DNA of 64,000 nucleotides. It comes from Chondrus crispus. Its lineage: Eukaryota > Rhodophyta > Florideophyceae > Gigartinales > Gigartinaceae. The stretch is taken from assembly GCF_000350225.1 (NCBI RefSeq), contig NW_005179363.1, forward strand, positions 361,590 through 425,589, read 5' to 3'. This document shows positions 9,863-20,314 of this stretch, one piece after another. Numbering within the stretch: the first letter of the stretch is position 1; each line of letters opens with the position of its first letter. Below the pieces are notes generated by a model. The model was not told the origin of the DNA. It saw nothing but the letters and a program-made list of their open reading frames with translations, and searched no databases. The position numbers were made by a program, and so were the translations under genes.

Positions 9863-11257
9863 ATGGAGCCCTCAAAGTCTTCTGCCGACACCTTCTTTCG
9901 CACCACCCTCGTTCCCCTCTTGCTCATCGTTATCGCTCCCCCCGGCGTCCAATTCGTGTGGGTTGTTTGCTATCACTATTCGGGTGACCTGCGCCTCTGC
10001 CTGCAAGACTCCCCCTTGCAAATATGGGCAAACTTTCCCTCTCCCACACTCTTCGCTGCCCAGCTGGTACTCACGTTTCTTGTTGCGCAGCTACTTCTGC
10101 TTCTTCTCGTCCCAGGCAAGAAGTTTCTCGCCATTCCAACGCCGATGGGCAACCGACCGCAGTATAGCCTCAACGGCGTCGCTTGCTTCTTGATTACGCA
10201 TGCGATGCTCGGGATTGCCGCATGGAAAGGGTTTATTCGATATGGCCTTCTTTACGACCATTTCGGTGAGGTCCTCGCTTTTCTGGGCAAGTTTGCCCTT
10301 GTTGTCACTGTTCTCTTGTACTTTAGGGGGATTTATTTTCCCACCAACTCGGACAGCGGCACGACCAGTTTCGGTATCGTATGGGATATGTGGCATGGAA
10401 CGGAGCTGCACCCGGAAATCTTTGGCGTTAGTTTGAAGCAGCTCGTGAATTGTCGCTTTGCCTTGATGGGCTGGAGTGTTGCCATAGTCGCGTTTGCTTG
10501 CAAGCAGAGGGAGCAGTACGGATATGTGTCCAATTCTATGTTAGTTTCAGTCGTTCTCCAACTGGTGTACATCTTCAAGTTTTTCGTTTGGGAGGCCGGC
10601 TATTTCAACTCAGTAAGTCTTGACCATTCTCATGTGTGCTTATTTTGGATCTATCTTAGACCGTTATACTAACGCGAATGCCGCGATGCTTCTGTGTCGC
10701 TCTCTTTATAGGTTGACATCATTCATGACCGCTTCGGTTTCTACATCTTTTGGGGCTGCACCGCCTTCCTCCCAAGCATCTACACGCTGACGAGTTACTA
10801 CCTTGCCACGCACCCGGTCGTGTGGGACCCGCGCGTCGCCGTTGCGATAACGATGGTCGGCGTTGGGGCCATCTGCTGCAACTACTGGACGGACAAGCAG
10901 CGCGAGGTGTTTCGTGCGACGAACGGACAGGTAACAATCTGGGGTCAGAAACCCGTGAGCATCGAGGCACAGTACGTGACGGGGGATGGCAAGAAGCGAC
11001 GCAGTTTGCTGTTGGCAAGTGGATGGTGGGGCGTGTCGAGACATGTGAACTACGTGTTTGAGATTGCGCTCACCTTTTGTTGGAGCGTGCCCGCAGGTGG
11101 GACAGGCGTGATCCCGTACGTGTATGTGATGTTCTTGACGATATTATTGACGGATCGGGCGTATCGTGACGAAGTTCGATGCTCGGAGAAGTATGGCAAG
11201 TACTACGAAGAGTATTGCCGGTTGGTACCGTACAAGATGATTCCCGGTGTGTACTAG
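9863..11257 (+). CDS. DHCR7: sterol delta-7 reductase (7-dehydrocholesterol reductase, DHCR7/DWF5 family)
   Basis: This enzyme reduces the C7-C8 double bond of sterols with NADPH in the endoplasmic reticulum, late in cholesterol/phytosterol synthesis. The protein is a multi-pass membrane protein, and its C-terminal half follows DHCR7 closely: IIHDRFGFYIFWG, TIWGQKPVSIEA, LLASGWWGVSRHVNYV, TDRAYRDEVRCSEKYG and the ending YCRLVPYKMIPGVY. The coding sequence is split by one intron, 10613-10711 (99 bases, GTAAGT...TTTATAG). Exon 1 is 9863-10612 (250 codons) and exon 2 is 10712-11257. The joined reading gives 431 residues, near the plant DWF5 length and shorter than human DHCR7 (475). Delta-14 reductases belong to the same superfamily, but the C-terminal match favours delta-7. 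The upstream region has two strong palindromes. Confidence 0.93.
10613..10711 (+). other. spliceosomal intron in the sterol reductase gene
   Basis: A 99-base GT-AG intron with donor GTAAGTCT and acceptor CTCTTTATAG. Removing it joins two frames precisely at a conserved point of the DHCR7 family (YFNS to VDIIHDRFG). Confidence 0.92.
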
Positions 11258-11624
11258 AACGGGAGAACAAGTGCGGCGAGGTTGACGGCGTTGTGCATGG
11301 CGAAATGATTGGCGTGCGCGTGCGTCGTAGGACTTGTACCTTTGGTAACTTACTGTACCCTCTGCTGTACAGCTCGAGATTGCGCAGCAAGAGGATACAT
11401 TGCTGTAGATTTACCACAGTATTATTTACTGTGAATTCGTTCGGAGATCATGGAAATTTTTGGGTAAGGCTTGTCACTGATTACTGTCAAGTTGCTTCCG
11501 CGAAGCACAAACATTGGCACGTGGCGTGGAAGCCTGGCCTGACTATCTCAGTGCGGCGGAACGACGATTATGAGGAGAGCGTGGATGCACAAAACTGAAA
11601 GGCAAGGACAAAAAAGGGGCGGTG
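11258..11624. other. short convergent intergenic region
   Basis: This lies between the 3' ends of the plus-strand sterol reductase and the minus-strand PanD-like gene. It has a GTACCTTTGGTAAC variant of the dispersed GTACCCTTGGTAC motif at about 11336-11349. No gene is seen. Confidence 0.5.
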
Positions 11625-12400
11625 TCACGAAGGGTAGCCATTCAAAATGCCGACGCACTCAAGGCGATCCTTATCAGGAATCTCATACGGAAAGCAAAGG
11701 TTCATGTCAGGTACAGACCCTCTTTCTAATGCGCCGGTAGTGACCTCGCCATAGGCCATAACAATAACGATATCTCCTACTTGATAGCCCGACCTGTCCC
11801 CAAAGCGGGCCTCAACGCTTTCGACCTGGCCCCCAAACATGTGGACCTCACATACACGGGTACCCTCCTTCCCCGCACGAAGCACGAGCACATCCCTCTG
11901 TCCATTACTGACGTTGACGAGATGAACTTGCATACCGTCCTCCAAGCTGGCCTGACGCATCCACTCCTCATCCACGACGACGCAAGGACAGCTCACCCCT
12001 TCTTTGACAGCCGTGACACGTGGCCTATGTATCTTTCCCACGGCAAGCTCGACCGTGACGTCGTCCGCGGGCTCGATGTGCACGTACTGTGCACGGGTGC
12101 TTTCCGCGGGATCGAGGGCATCCCAAACCGGGAGCCTCTTTGGCAAGCGTCGGGCGGAGCGAGCGTAGGCCGTTATGGAGACGATGTCTCCCGCGGCGAC
12201 ATGCAAGGCGGCGGCGCCGTTGACGCAGACGGTGTCCTCCGCGGCGGCGCGGTCGGCAACAATGACGTAGGTCCAGAGTTCCAAGGCAGTGCGCTCGACG
12301 CGGATCTGGACGAGCTGGCGGTGGTGCAGACGGGCGCGCGCGCAGAGAGAGGGGGCCAGGGTGACGCTCCCGACGTAGGCGGCGGAGGCGGCCGTGACGC
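11625..12400 (-). CDS. tandem aspartate 1-decarboxylase (PanD) domain protein, 5' end lost in gap
   Basis: PanD makes beta-alanine from L-aspartate for pantothenate and coenzyme A, using a pyruvoyl group made by self-cleavage at Gly-Ser. The visible 258 codons encode two PanD folds in a row. The first has AAYVGSVTL, keeping the Tyr-x-Gly-Ser cleavage site (E. coli Y22, G24, S25), and VNGAAALHVAAGDIVSITAYA, with the N72 region. The Arg equivalent to E. coli R54 appears replaced by Glu (LELWTY). The second domain starts GKIHRPRVT, keeping the K9 and H11 equivalents, and ends YQVGDIVIVMAYGEV. It lacks Gly-Ser and the VNGAAA loop. Upstream sequence lies in an N run. PanD is mainly bacterial and normally 120-130 residues, so a fused double copy in a eukaryote is unusual. 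I infer one processing-competent and one degenerate half acting as an intramolecular pair. Confidence 0.78.
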
Positions 12401-12937
12401 NNNNNNNNNNNNNNNNNNNNNNNNNNNNNNNNNNNNNNNNNNNNNNNNNNNNNNNNNNNNNNNNNNNNNNNNNNNNNNNNNNNNNNNNNNNNNNNNNNNN
12501 NNNNNNNNNNNNNNNNNNNNNNNNNNNNNNNNNNNNNNNNNNNNNNNNNNNNNNNNNNNNNNNNNNNNNNNNNNNNNNNNNNNNNNNNNNNNNNNNNNNN
12601 NNNNNNNNNNNNNNNNNNNNNNNNNNNNNNNNNNNNNNNNNNNNNNNNNNNNNNNNNNNNNNNNNNNNNNNNNNNNNNNNNNNNNNNNNNNNNNNNNNNN
12701 NNNNNNNNNNNNNNNNNNNNNNNNNNNNNNNNNNNNNNNNNNNNNNNNNNNNNNNNNNNNNNNNNNNNNNNNNNNNNNNNNNNNNNNNNNNNNNNNNNNN
12801 NNNNNNNNNNNNNNNNNNNNNNNNNNNNNNNNNNNNNNNNNNNNNNNNNNNNNNNNNNNNNNNNNNNNNNNNNNNNNNNNNNNNNNNNNNNNNNNNNNNN
12901 NNNNNNNNNNNNNNNNNNNNNNNNNNNNNNNNNNNNN
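12401..12937. other. assembly gap (537 N)
   Basis: A run of 537 N. It hides the 5' end of the PanD-like gene. A frame can be drawn through it, but that carries no evidence. Confidence 1.
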
Positions 12938-13082
12938 TCGCTACAGTACCAGCTTGAAGGGCGTTAACACTTCTTACTACGTCTCTCCCCTCTCCTCCTG
13001 AACACCCACCCTCCTTCACCTCCCGCACCCTCAAACGCACTCCCACCCCCCTCCTTGCAGCCCGTCCCCTTCACCTCCCACC

Positions 13083-15329
13083 ATGTCCGACCGCGATACC
13101 ACTCCCGACCCCCGCAGCCGCCCTCACTATCCCCCCATTCCTTCCCCTCACCTCCAACATCCCGACATGGGCTCCCGCCCGCGCCCCCTGCCACGCTCCG
13201 ACCACTTCCCCCCCGCTTACTTCCGCCAACAGCAGCAGCGCGAACGCGAACAGCAACACATTCTCCAGCGACAGATGCTCAACCAACACCATGCCCTCCC
13301 CGACACCCACTACATGCCCCGCTTCAACCCTCCCCAACCCCACCCCGATGACCCTTTTCGTCAGGTCCACAGCGACCGCCCACGCCTTTTTAACTACCAA
13401 AATTCCCTCCCCCGCCACCACCACCAACAACCACAACACCCCCGCCCAGCACCCGTTCCCCTCCATCCTATCCCTCACCAGCCCCACTATGTTATGCAGC
13501 ACCCGCCACCAGCCCACCTCTCACACCAACACCTCCGCCCGATCCATCCCGACCATCCCCATTACGTCCCGCATCACCAGCCCCTCTATCCCCCTTTGAC
13601 CGACGCACGACTGCGTCCCCCCCCACATCAACCCTCAAGTATGGCACACCCTCACCATCCTCCGCGCCCCTCCCAACCGGCCCACTACCTCCCGCCGCAC
13701 GACCAACCTTCTATGCTTACGGACCCCCAGGCCATGTATCTAGCACAGCTTGCCGCCCGCGAGCAGGAAGCTCGAGAACGCGAAGTCATCCGCGAGGACC
13801 GCTTGCGGAGGCTCCGCCAGCTCCGTAAGCAATTTTTTGAGGCTCCGTTGGTTGAGAAAAAATATTCCGTCTTGCAGATTATTGGAGAGGGTGCTAGTGG
13901 CGTCGTCTGTTCCGCTGTCGACAACAAGACGGGTGAGGCCGTCGCTGTCAAGAGGGTTAGTCGTGGCTTCGACAAGGTCCCCGTTTCTATTCGCTTACTG
14001 CGTGAAATCAAGTTTTTGAGGCTGCTTCGCGGACATGAGAACATTGTCGAGATGCAGGGCATCCTGTTGCCGAGTAGTACCAGGGAGTTTAATGATGTAT
14101 TTCTTCTCTTCGAGTTGATGCCTACCGACTTGAACCATTTGTTAAGGGGTGCCGATCGACTCAGCGACTTGCATATACAGTATTTTTCCTACCAGATTCT
14201 GCGCGGCTTGGCCTTCATGCACGGCTCTGGTGTCTTCCATCGCGATCTTAAGCCGAATAACATTCTCGTCAACGAGGAATGCTCGCTCCGCATCTGTGAC
14301 TTTGGCCTCGCGCGTGCCGCGTTTGATGACCCCATGGATATGGTCTATTGGACAGATTATGTCGCCACTCGATGGTACCGAGCACCCGAGCTCATCATGA
14401 CTCATTACACAAAGTACTCCACCGCTATTGACATCTGGTCCGTCGGATGCATTCTCGCAGAGATGTTGGGCAATGGTAAACCCTTGTTTCCAGGCAGGGA
14501 TGCCATTGACCAGCTCAGTCTCATGATTGACGTTTTGGGTTCGCCCAGTGAGGAGGCCATTCTGAAAGTCCAGTCGGCGAGGGTCCGCGAAGAAATGCGA
14601 CGATGCCCAAAGCGCAGACCGCGTCCCTTCTCGGACTTGTACCCGCATGCACAGCCGGCAGCGCTTGACCTGCTCTCAAAGTTGCTCGATTTTGATCCTT
14701 CCAAGAGACCTTCCGCCGCAGAAGCACTACATCATCCCTATTTCAAAGAGCTCAACGAGAACGTCGCTGAGCTTCCCAGCCGGCCAATACCGAAGCATGA
14801 GTTTGCATTCGAGCGTCAACGGCATACTCGGGAAGGCATGCGCAAGCTCTTCCTCGAAGAAATTCTCTTGTATCATCCCGAGCGTTCCAGGGAGTATCTA
14901 CAAGGCCCTGACAGGCAGTGCGGGTTTGACATACCCAGCCAAGCAGATACATTTGCAAACGCGATGCGCAGTGTGCAAGAAGGTATTGCGCAACGCAAGA
15001 CGACATCCATGCCCAAGCACAAATTCAAGCCGATCACGGACGCTTATTTGGCAAAGCGCGCAGCGGAGCGGAAGAAGGCCGGGGGCGAAGGTGGCGATGA
15101 GGATAGTAAGAACGCAACGATGACCGATGTGTCAACTTCGCCATCCGGTCGACTTCCCATAGGATCATCAGCAAGCTGGTATGGGGGCCCTTCTCGCTCT
15201 ACGGCAGTGAACTACGAGGCACCTAACGTTGTCTTAGACGAAGATCCGTTTGGGGTTGGGGCTGTGAAGGTGGAGGAGGACATGGGCATGGTGCGTGTCA
15301 ATTCTGCTGGTATCGAATCAGTGCGTTAG
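13083..15329 (+). CDS. MAP kinase, TDY class, with long N-terminal extension
   Basis: This is a serine/threonine protein kinase of the MAPK family, switched on by dual phosphorylation of its activation loop. The kinase domain covers about residues 258-555: glycine loop GEGASGVV, VAVK lysine near 290, catalytic HRDLKPNN near 386, CDFGLAR near 405, and the activation motif TDY at 424-426 followed by VATRWYRAPEL. The TDY form is the one found in plant group D MAPKs. Residues 1-255 are a low-complexity His/Pro/Gln/Arg-rich extension, unlike the short N-termini of most MAPKs. A C-terminal tail of about 190 residues follows the kinase domain. The ATG at 13083 lies in a CACCATGTCC context after a C/T-rich leader. 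The gene is intronless. Upstream kinases and substrates cannot be read from sequence. Confidence 0.92.
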   Translation: MSDRDTTPDPRSRPHYPPIPSPHLQHPDMGSRPRPLPRSDHFPPAYFRQQQQREREQQHILQRQMLNQHHALPDTHYMPRFNPPQPHPDDPFRQVHSDRPRLFNYQNSLPRHHHQQPQHPRPAPVPLHPIPHQPHYVMQHPPPAHLSHQHLRPIHPDHPHYVPHHQPLYPPLTDARLRPPPHQPSSMAHPHHPPRPSQPAHYLPPHDQPSMLTDPQAMYLAQLAAREQEAREREVIREDRLRRLRQLRKQFFEAPLVEKKYSVLQIIGEGASGVVCSAVDNKTGEAVAVKRVSRGFDKVPVSIRLLREIKFLRLLRGHENIVEMQGILLPSSTREFNDVFLLFELMPTDLNHLLRGADRLSDLHIQYFSYQILRGLAFMHGSGVFHRDLKPNNILVNEECSLRICDFGLARAAFDDPMDMVYWTDYVATRWYRAPELIMTHYTKYSTAIDIWSVGCILAEMLGNGKPLFPGRDAIDQLSLMIDVLGSPSEEAILKVQSARVREEMRRCPKRRPRPFSDLYPHAQPAALDLLSKLLDFDPSKRPSAAEALHHPYFKELNENVAELPSRPIPKHEFAFERQRHTREGMRKLFLEEILLYHPERSREYLQGPDRQCGFDIPSQADTFANAMRSVQEGIAQRKTTSMPKHKFKPITDAYLAKRAAERKKAGGEGGDEDSKNATMTDVSTSPSGRLPIGSSASWYGGPSRSTAVNYEAPNVVLDEDPFGVGAVKVEEDMGMVRVNSAGIESVR

Positions 15330-16398
15330 ATTCCGCCCCAGAAGATATGGTGAAGCGAAGCAATTCGGAGCAGTCGCTCTGGCACGGCGTGTCGGGAACA
15401 GAAACCCCATCCATGTGGAATGAGCGGGATCGTTTCGTCCTTCCCAGTGTAGAAGAAGGGACGGAAGTAACTCATCATCCCCGTCTAAAGTTGCGGATGT
15501 GAAGAGAGGCGGGGTTCGCTTTCGAGACCTTTTTGTTTATATAATATGCATGTAGAATGATGTGTGTCTTTTCTTTTTTTGTGCACGTACAAGAATATTG
15601 CTGTACGCTCTACATGCCATGGACATGACGTTAGGCTCCAGAAAAGAAAACGATACGTCAAGTCTCCTCACGAATCGAGCAGAAGATACGCGCTTCTGTT
15701 AAGTTTCTCTGTAGAATACAACTGCGTCGAGATATAGGTTATACGAATGCATTGCACTTCGTAAAGAGTTTTCGCTTCAAGAGTGGTTCTAACACGAATT
15801 CAAGAAAAGGAATGATTTATGAATTTCCTGAATAGCACATGATATGTGGCCCTTTTTTCAGGGTTATCGAGGCAGAACAACCTGCACAGTGCAGGAGGCT
15901 ACTGCGTCTCGCGCTAAGTTTATGCGGAAGCCCGCCTGCAACGACAGAAGAATCGCATTCATCTGAGTGTACTCATGGCCGAATGCCACGTGATTGCAGA
16001 GTGCCAAGTAAATGTTCAAGGTCAGGCCTCTTCTCTGAATCTACCCTACCTGATGCAAGTATCGACACATTGTACAAGCAAGCGGTCAGTTAGATAACCT
16101 GTCTGATTGGGACGGGCTTGTGTTAGAGCAATCGGGCCACAAAGATGACAAGTGAGACCATGAGCTTTTGCGCGCTTACTGACACTTCACGGAAGTGGTT
16201 GACGTATGGATTGTCTCAGTATTCGATTTCTTCCCCATGTGAGACAGGAATGGCGCACATCGCTATTTAGGATTGCGTGCCTAGTCCTAATGAACATTAC
16301 CATTGGCATCTACACAAGCCCTAATCCTGGCTTCCAAGTTAAATGGTTTCCGCAGTCGAGTTTTGTTCGTGCTATTGTATCAAAGACATCATTTTGCC
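15330..16398. other. intergenic region, no gene seen
   Basis: This is the 3' flank of the MAP kinase and the upstream region of the next gene. An AT-rich stretch near 15535-15560 (TTTATATAATATGCATG) may mark the mRNA end. Nothing else is recognisable. Confidence 0.5.
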
Positions 16399-17301
16399 AT
16401 GCCAAATGTGCTCCCCAGTAAGCCGTACTCCGGTCGAGCTTCTTCCCCTCACTTGAATATCGCCATTCTACTTTCAAGTTTTATGCTCTACACGGTGGTC
16501 TATGCAGACTCAGCAGGCTGTGCACCGGCATCTGCCGTTTCCATTGCACTCAGTAAGGCGAACGGCATCGTTTCCAAAGAGCTTGGGCCGCAAAAGGCCA
16601 GAATCCTTTTAGAAATTCTCGAGGGGAAAGAGCTTGTGCTTGACGGGAAGGTCTGTTTCTTGAAAGCAGACTTTGCTGACTTTGGCCGAATAGTCGCACA
16701 ATTTCTGGATGTTCACATGTCTCAAGCAACGCGCCTTCAATCGAACGGTGACACACCGTCCTTTGCCCAAATTGTCGAAACCAAAAGTGACTCTCCTGGA
16801 AAGTGCCCGTGTCTCCAATGCCCTGCAGGGCAGCAGTCCTGGTGTCCACCACTGCTCTCGCATTCGAAATGCTGTTCGCGTCTGTGCGTAGACATCTTTA
16901 GCACCATCAGTGTCGGTGCATTAACAGGGCTTGAGGGTAGCGGCGTCGATGCCTGTTGTGAGGTTAGCGCAAAGCCTTGTCCCTCTCGACGAAAGAGCAC
17001 GGGGCCTGCAAAACAGCATCAGCCCGCTCCGATGCAAAATCTAACAGCTGGACCACTTCCCAGCACTTCGACGGTGTCGTCATCTGACGTTCCTGAATTC
17101 GACTTTGGTGCATCGACAGCCAGCGAGCCTGCCCCAGCAACAGCAAGCCCCACTCTTAGCCGTCGGAACTCATCATCTTTCCGTATGGAATCCATGGCAC
17201 CCTCGCTGGCACCCTCGCTGGCACCCTCTTTCTCATCCGATGAATTTTCTGCTTCCGGAAACGTGATAGACCGACCAACCTCAACGCCCGAACATTTGTG
17301 A
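16399..17301 (+). CDS. predicted secreted Cys- and Ser-rich protein of unknown function
   Basis: I do not recognise the family. The 300-residue reading begins MPNVLPSKPYSG and has a hydrophobic segment at about residues 20-37 (LNIAILLSSFMLYTVVYA), suggesting a signal peptide with cleavage near ADSAG. The middle is Cys-rich (KCPCLQCPAGQQSWC, CCSRLC, DACCEV), and the C-terminal third is Ser/Thr/Pro-rich with the short repeat APSLAPSLAPS. This composition fits an extracellular or cell-wall protein. The frame is open upstream to 16303, but without an ATG. The stop at 17299-17301 overlaps a second frame that stays open and keeps a similar composition, so this copy may be interrupted or spliced. 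Confidence 0.45.
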   Translation: MPNVLPSKPYSGRASSPHLNIAILLSSFMLYTVVYADSAGCAPASAVSIALSKANGIVSKELGPQKARILLEILEGKELVLDGKVCFLKADFADFGRIVAQFLDVHMSQATRLQSNGDTPSFAQIVETKSDSPGKCPCLQCPAGQQSWCPPLLSHSKCCSRLCVDIFSTISVGALTGLEGSGVDACCEVSAKPCPSRRKSTGPAKQHQPAPMQNLTAGPLPSTSTVSSSDVPEFDFGASTASEPAPATASPTLSRRNSSSFRMESMAPSLAPSLAPSFSSDEFSASGNVIDRPTSTPEHL

Positions 17302-17828
17302 CTATGCATGAATCTCCGCCTTCTGAGGTACAACATGCTCGTATTCTGTTGCCGACGCCATCTAGAGGAAGATCGTCTGAACCATGTTCAGCCGCATATG
17401 CTGCGGTAACCTCTGCGGACATCGCCTCAGTTCTGGAATCGACTTCTCAGCAACTCATGCAAGACGGGGATTTAGCAGGATCTGCAAGTTCTTACAAGGG
17501 AGACATATGTCTGTCGGCAACACCATCAGTATTGAAACAAAGTCGCGAGACGCGAGCTGAACGAATCCCAAAAGTGCGGCATGAGGCGTCGATGGAGGCC
17601 ACGAATTCTTTACCGAGGTATAGCGTGACTTCGAACCCTGCCACCATCGAGAATGTGCGTCCAATCATGCCTGAGTGAGCCGATTCCGGATCCGGTGAGC
17701 CACCGGGCAGAGAAAGACCGGTGGAACCAGATGCCAGCCGTGTAGCCTCTGGCATGAAAGGATACTCTCCAAAGCTGTCACTGCTGTCATCTTCAAACGC
17801 TGCCACTTTCGTCAGAAGCCTTGGATGA
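17302..17828 (+). other. possible continuation of the secreted-protein gene in another frame
   Basis: A frame shifted from the preceding one is open from 17298 to TGA at 17676-17678. It remains open past that stop to 17826-17828. The encoded residues (SVLESTSQQLMQDGD, PGRERPVEPDASRVASG) keep a Ser/Pro/Arg-rich character like the upstream protein. I infer either a decayed 3' half or exons I cannot place. Confidence 0.3.
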
Positions 17829-17995
17829 TCCTACACCCTACAATGTTTGGTCTGGTGCAGAGCCGCCCCAGCCTCTCGCACGACCAACGATCCAACTTTT
17901 TTCTCAATTGCTACCAATGAATTGGATGTTTAGGACACAGATGCTCATGTCATGTCATGGCTTATCCTCTGATCTCGATGCACGCGGGCGAGGTT

Positions 17996-18129
17996 CAAAC
18001 GCCAAACTTTTAGGAGCTCAAGTGAAGTCAAAACAGGTGAAGGGTTTTTATCCTTCAAGAAACCAAACACCAAACGTTTAGGAGCTCAAGTGAAGTCAAA
18101 ACAGGTGAAGGGTTTATCCTTCAAGAAAC
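17996..18129. repeat. tandem duplication of a 66-68 base unit
   Basis: Two adjacent copies, 17996-18063 and 18064-18129, share AGGAGCTCAAGTGAAGTC and AACAGGTGAAGGG with very few differences. Confidence 0.9.
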
Positions 18130-18589
18130 CGACTCTCTAACTCTTGGTTCCAGAAGTAATTGAAAGGCTTTTACTTGCATGTCACGGCCACAGTTTCGAT
18201 TGCACCTGCCAGGCAGCTCGCGTGGAACGGTGCGTGGCAGCCTGTGACTACATGTACTGTAGAAGGTCATTCGTTCGGGAAGTCGCAATGCAGGACAAAG
18301 CGTCTTTATGTGCTGCACTGTGCCGGCCGTAAACAACTCTTAAAGTTGAATAACGTGCGTGGTGCATGAACGTGTGTGGTACATGAGCGTGTGTGGGGCT
18401 TGATGAATAGACTGGGCTTGGCCCTCTCAGTTGCATTCGAACATAACTTGCTTGAGCGTGATAAGTGCTACTGCTTCGCGTCACCTGTTCGCGGTCGTTG
18501 CTGTGCTCCTGTACCGTAACTGCTTTCATACGTTTGAGGCCTGTCCGCTTTGTATGTCACTGCAACGGCCAAAAGGGTAGGCAAGTTGA

Positions 18590-18691
18590 TGGGAAGTGCC
18601 GCTGGGAAGTGTGGCTGGGAAGTGTGGCTGGGAAGTGTGGCTGGAAAGTGTGACTGAAAAATGCGGCTGCGAGGTGTGGCTGGGAAGAGCT
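18590..18691. repeat. 13-base tandem repeat (GGGAAGTGTGGCT)
   Basis: About seven copies of GGGAAGTGTGGCT, three perfect and the rest diverged, forming a minisatellite. Confidence 0.85.
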
Positions 18692-20314
18692 GTTCTGGAC
18701 CCACAAAAGACGATTATTCGCGGGGATGGCGGAGACGACCAATAATTTCTGGTGGTTCTAGAGTACCACTCGTTTTCATCCATTGCCCTTTGCTGCCACA
18801 CGCCTTCATGCATGGTTAGAACCACGAAATAGTGATTCGTATTCTCCTATCGTACCAAGCCGCCCTTGGCCGTTCCCATCGAAAAGGCCTTTGACATCCG
18901 CTATGTGACCGTCTGGCACAATGATCTTGCCCTCCCTTTATCAGTTACGAGGCGTATACCCTGGCGATCATTCAACAAAACTGATGATACCTTTCTCTGT
19001 CCGCTGATGCTATAGCGAGATTCCTCGTTTTGTTGGCGCGATCCTGTACAGTAGCTAGAATGGTACAGTAGCTAGAAATAAGCTGAGTGTGTGTGCAAGT
19101 GCCATTCTTGGCGATGCTAGTGTCTATCCGACCGGCGCTTGTCCTCGTATGAGGATGTTTTTTTTTGCAAAAACATATAAAATAAATTGAACATTCAAAA
19201 AGCCACCTTGGGCACTATTTCCTTAACGTGCTTGTTTTCGGCAATAGCATCTTGCAGAACACCGGGATAGCAGCTTTGAATGCACAAAAGGCCTAAGAAT
19301 ATAATGCAGATTGAGTACCAAGTTGCCTTTTTGGACTGGCGTTTTTGGTGTCGAAGTTATTTTACATGCGGTTTTAGGGTGGTTTAAAAAAGCTTCTTTT
19401 CCAGACATATCCAAAAACGACCACCGAGAATATGCAATTCTCACGAAGTTCTTCTGGTCCCAAGTCAGAAGTCAAGTACGGTGGCGGGGGTACCATTTTC
19501 TTTCTTGTCGGGGAAGCGGAGTCAAGAATAAAGTAGGTCGAATTCTGTCCTCATATGATGACAATGGTCCGATAGACACTAGTACTGTATGGTGCCTAAC
19601 CAGCAAGAACCTTGAGTTGACATTCTGGTGTAGCGCACCAGGGGGCAATTTTGTCGCCCGGCCTCTCGTGTGGTGAGAATGGGTCGAGAGCAATAGGGAC
19701 CAGCCCGTCGACAACAATATGTGTCGATAGGACTTGTGTTCCACCTCGATCTGGTGCGCGATCTCTGCGGGAGCGATACGAATAATTATGCGAACGAGTC
19801 CGCGATCGTCCCCGTGCCAGCGGGGAAAAGCTTCGAGTCGGCATGTTTCCTACGGGAAAATGTCGTGTGTGCTCTATTGCGGCACTTCGAATGCTGTAGT
19901 ACTTTACGGAAGACTGCCTGGCTCGAATCCAATCCCCTTCCTCAAAATTTCACATTTTGTTCGTTTCTCGATACATGTTGACATACAAACACACATAGAA
20001 TTACGAGGTCCCTCGCTGATTGTAAAGTGGACTACTGTACCGTTCACACCGCACATAATCCGGGACCCTTTCAGTGTGAACGGGCCCCGGAATGAACGGG
20101 CCTAGACAGCTCTAGCGCGACACGAGGCTTGTGATTGAGGGCAATCAAATGCATATATTGTATGGTACATAGGGTAGAGTGCTCGTGTTAATGTGTTTTA
20201 CGTTGTAAATTCTGATACTGAAAGCGTTTAACTCCCTTCTTTAGCACGAACTTACGCCATTAGTCGCTGTGGATGGTTCTAAGCTACCACGAGAGTCACA
20301 CTGTCGGGAATGCT
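18692..20314. other. intergenic region, no gene seen
   Basis: About 1.6 kb before the 3' end of the malic enzyme gene. An inverted repeat near 20040-20083 (CCGTTCACAC and GTGTGAACGG) sits about 230 bases beyond the malic enzyme stop codon. I see no coding region. Confidence 0.45.

Noticed and set aside
12394-12957. Open frame made almost wholly of N
   Set aside because: No sequence content.
11781-13001. Plus-strand open frame running through the first N gap
   Set aside because: It is antisense to the well-supported PanD domains, and nearly half of it is N.
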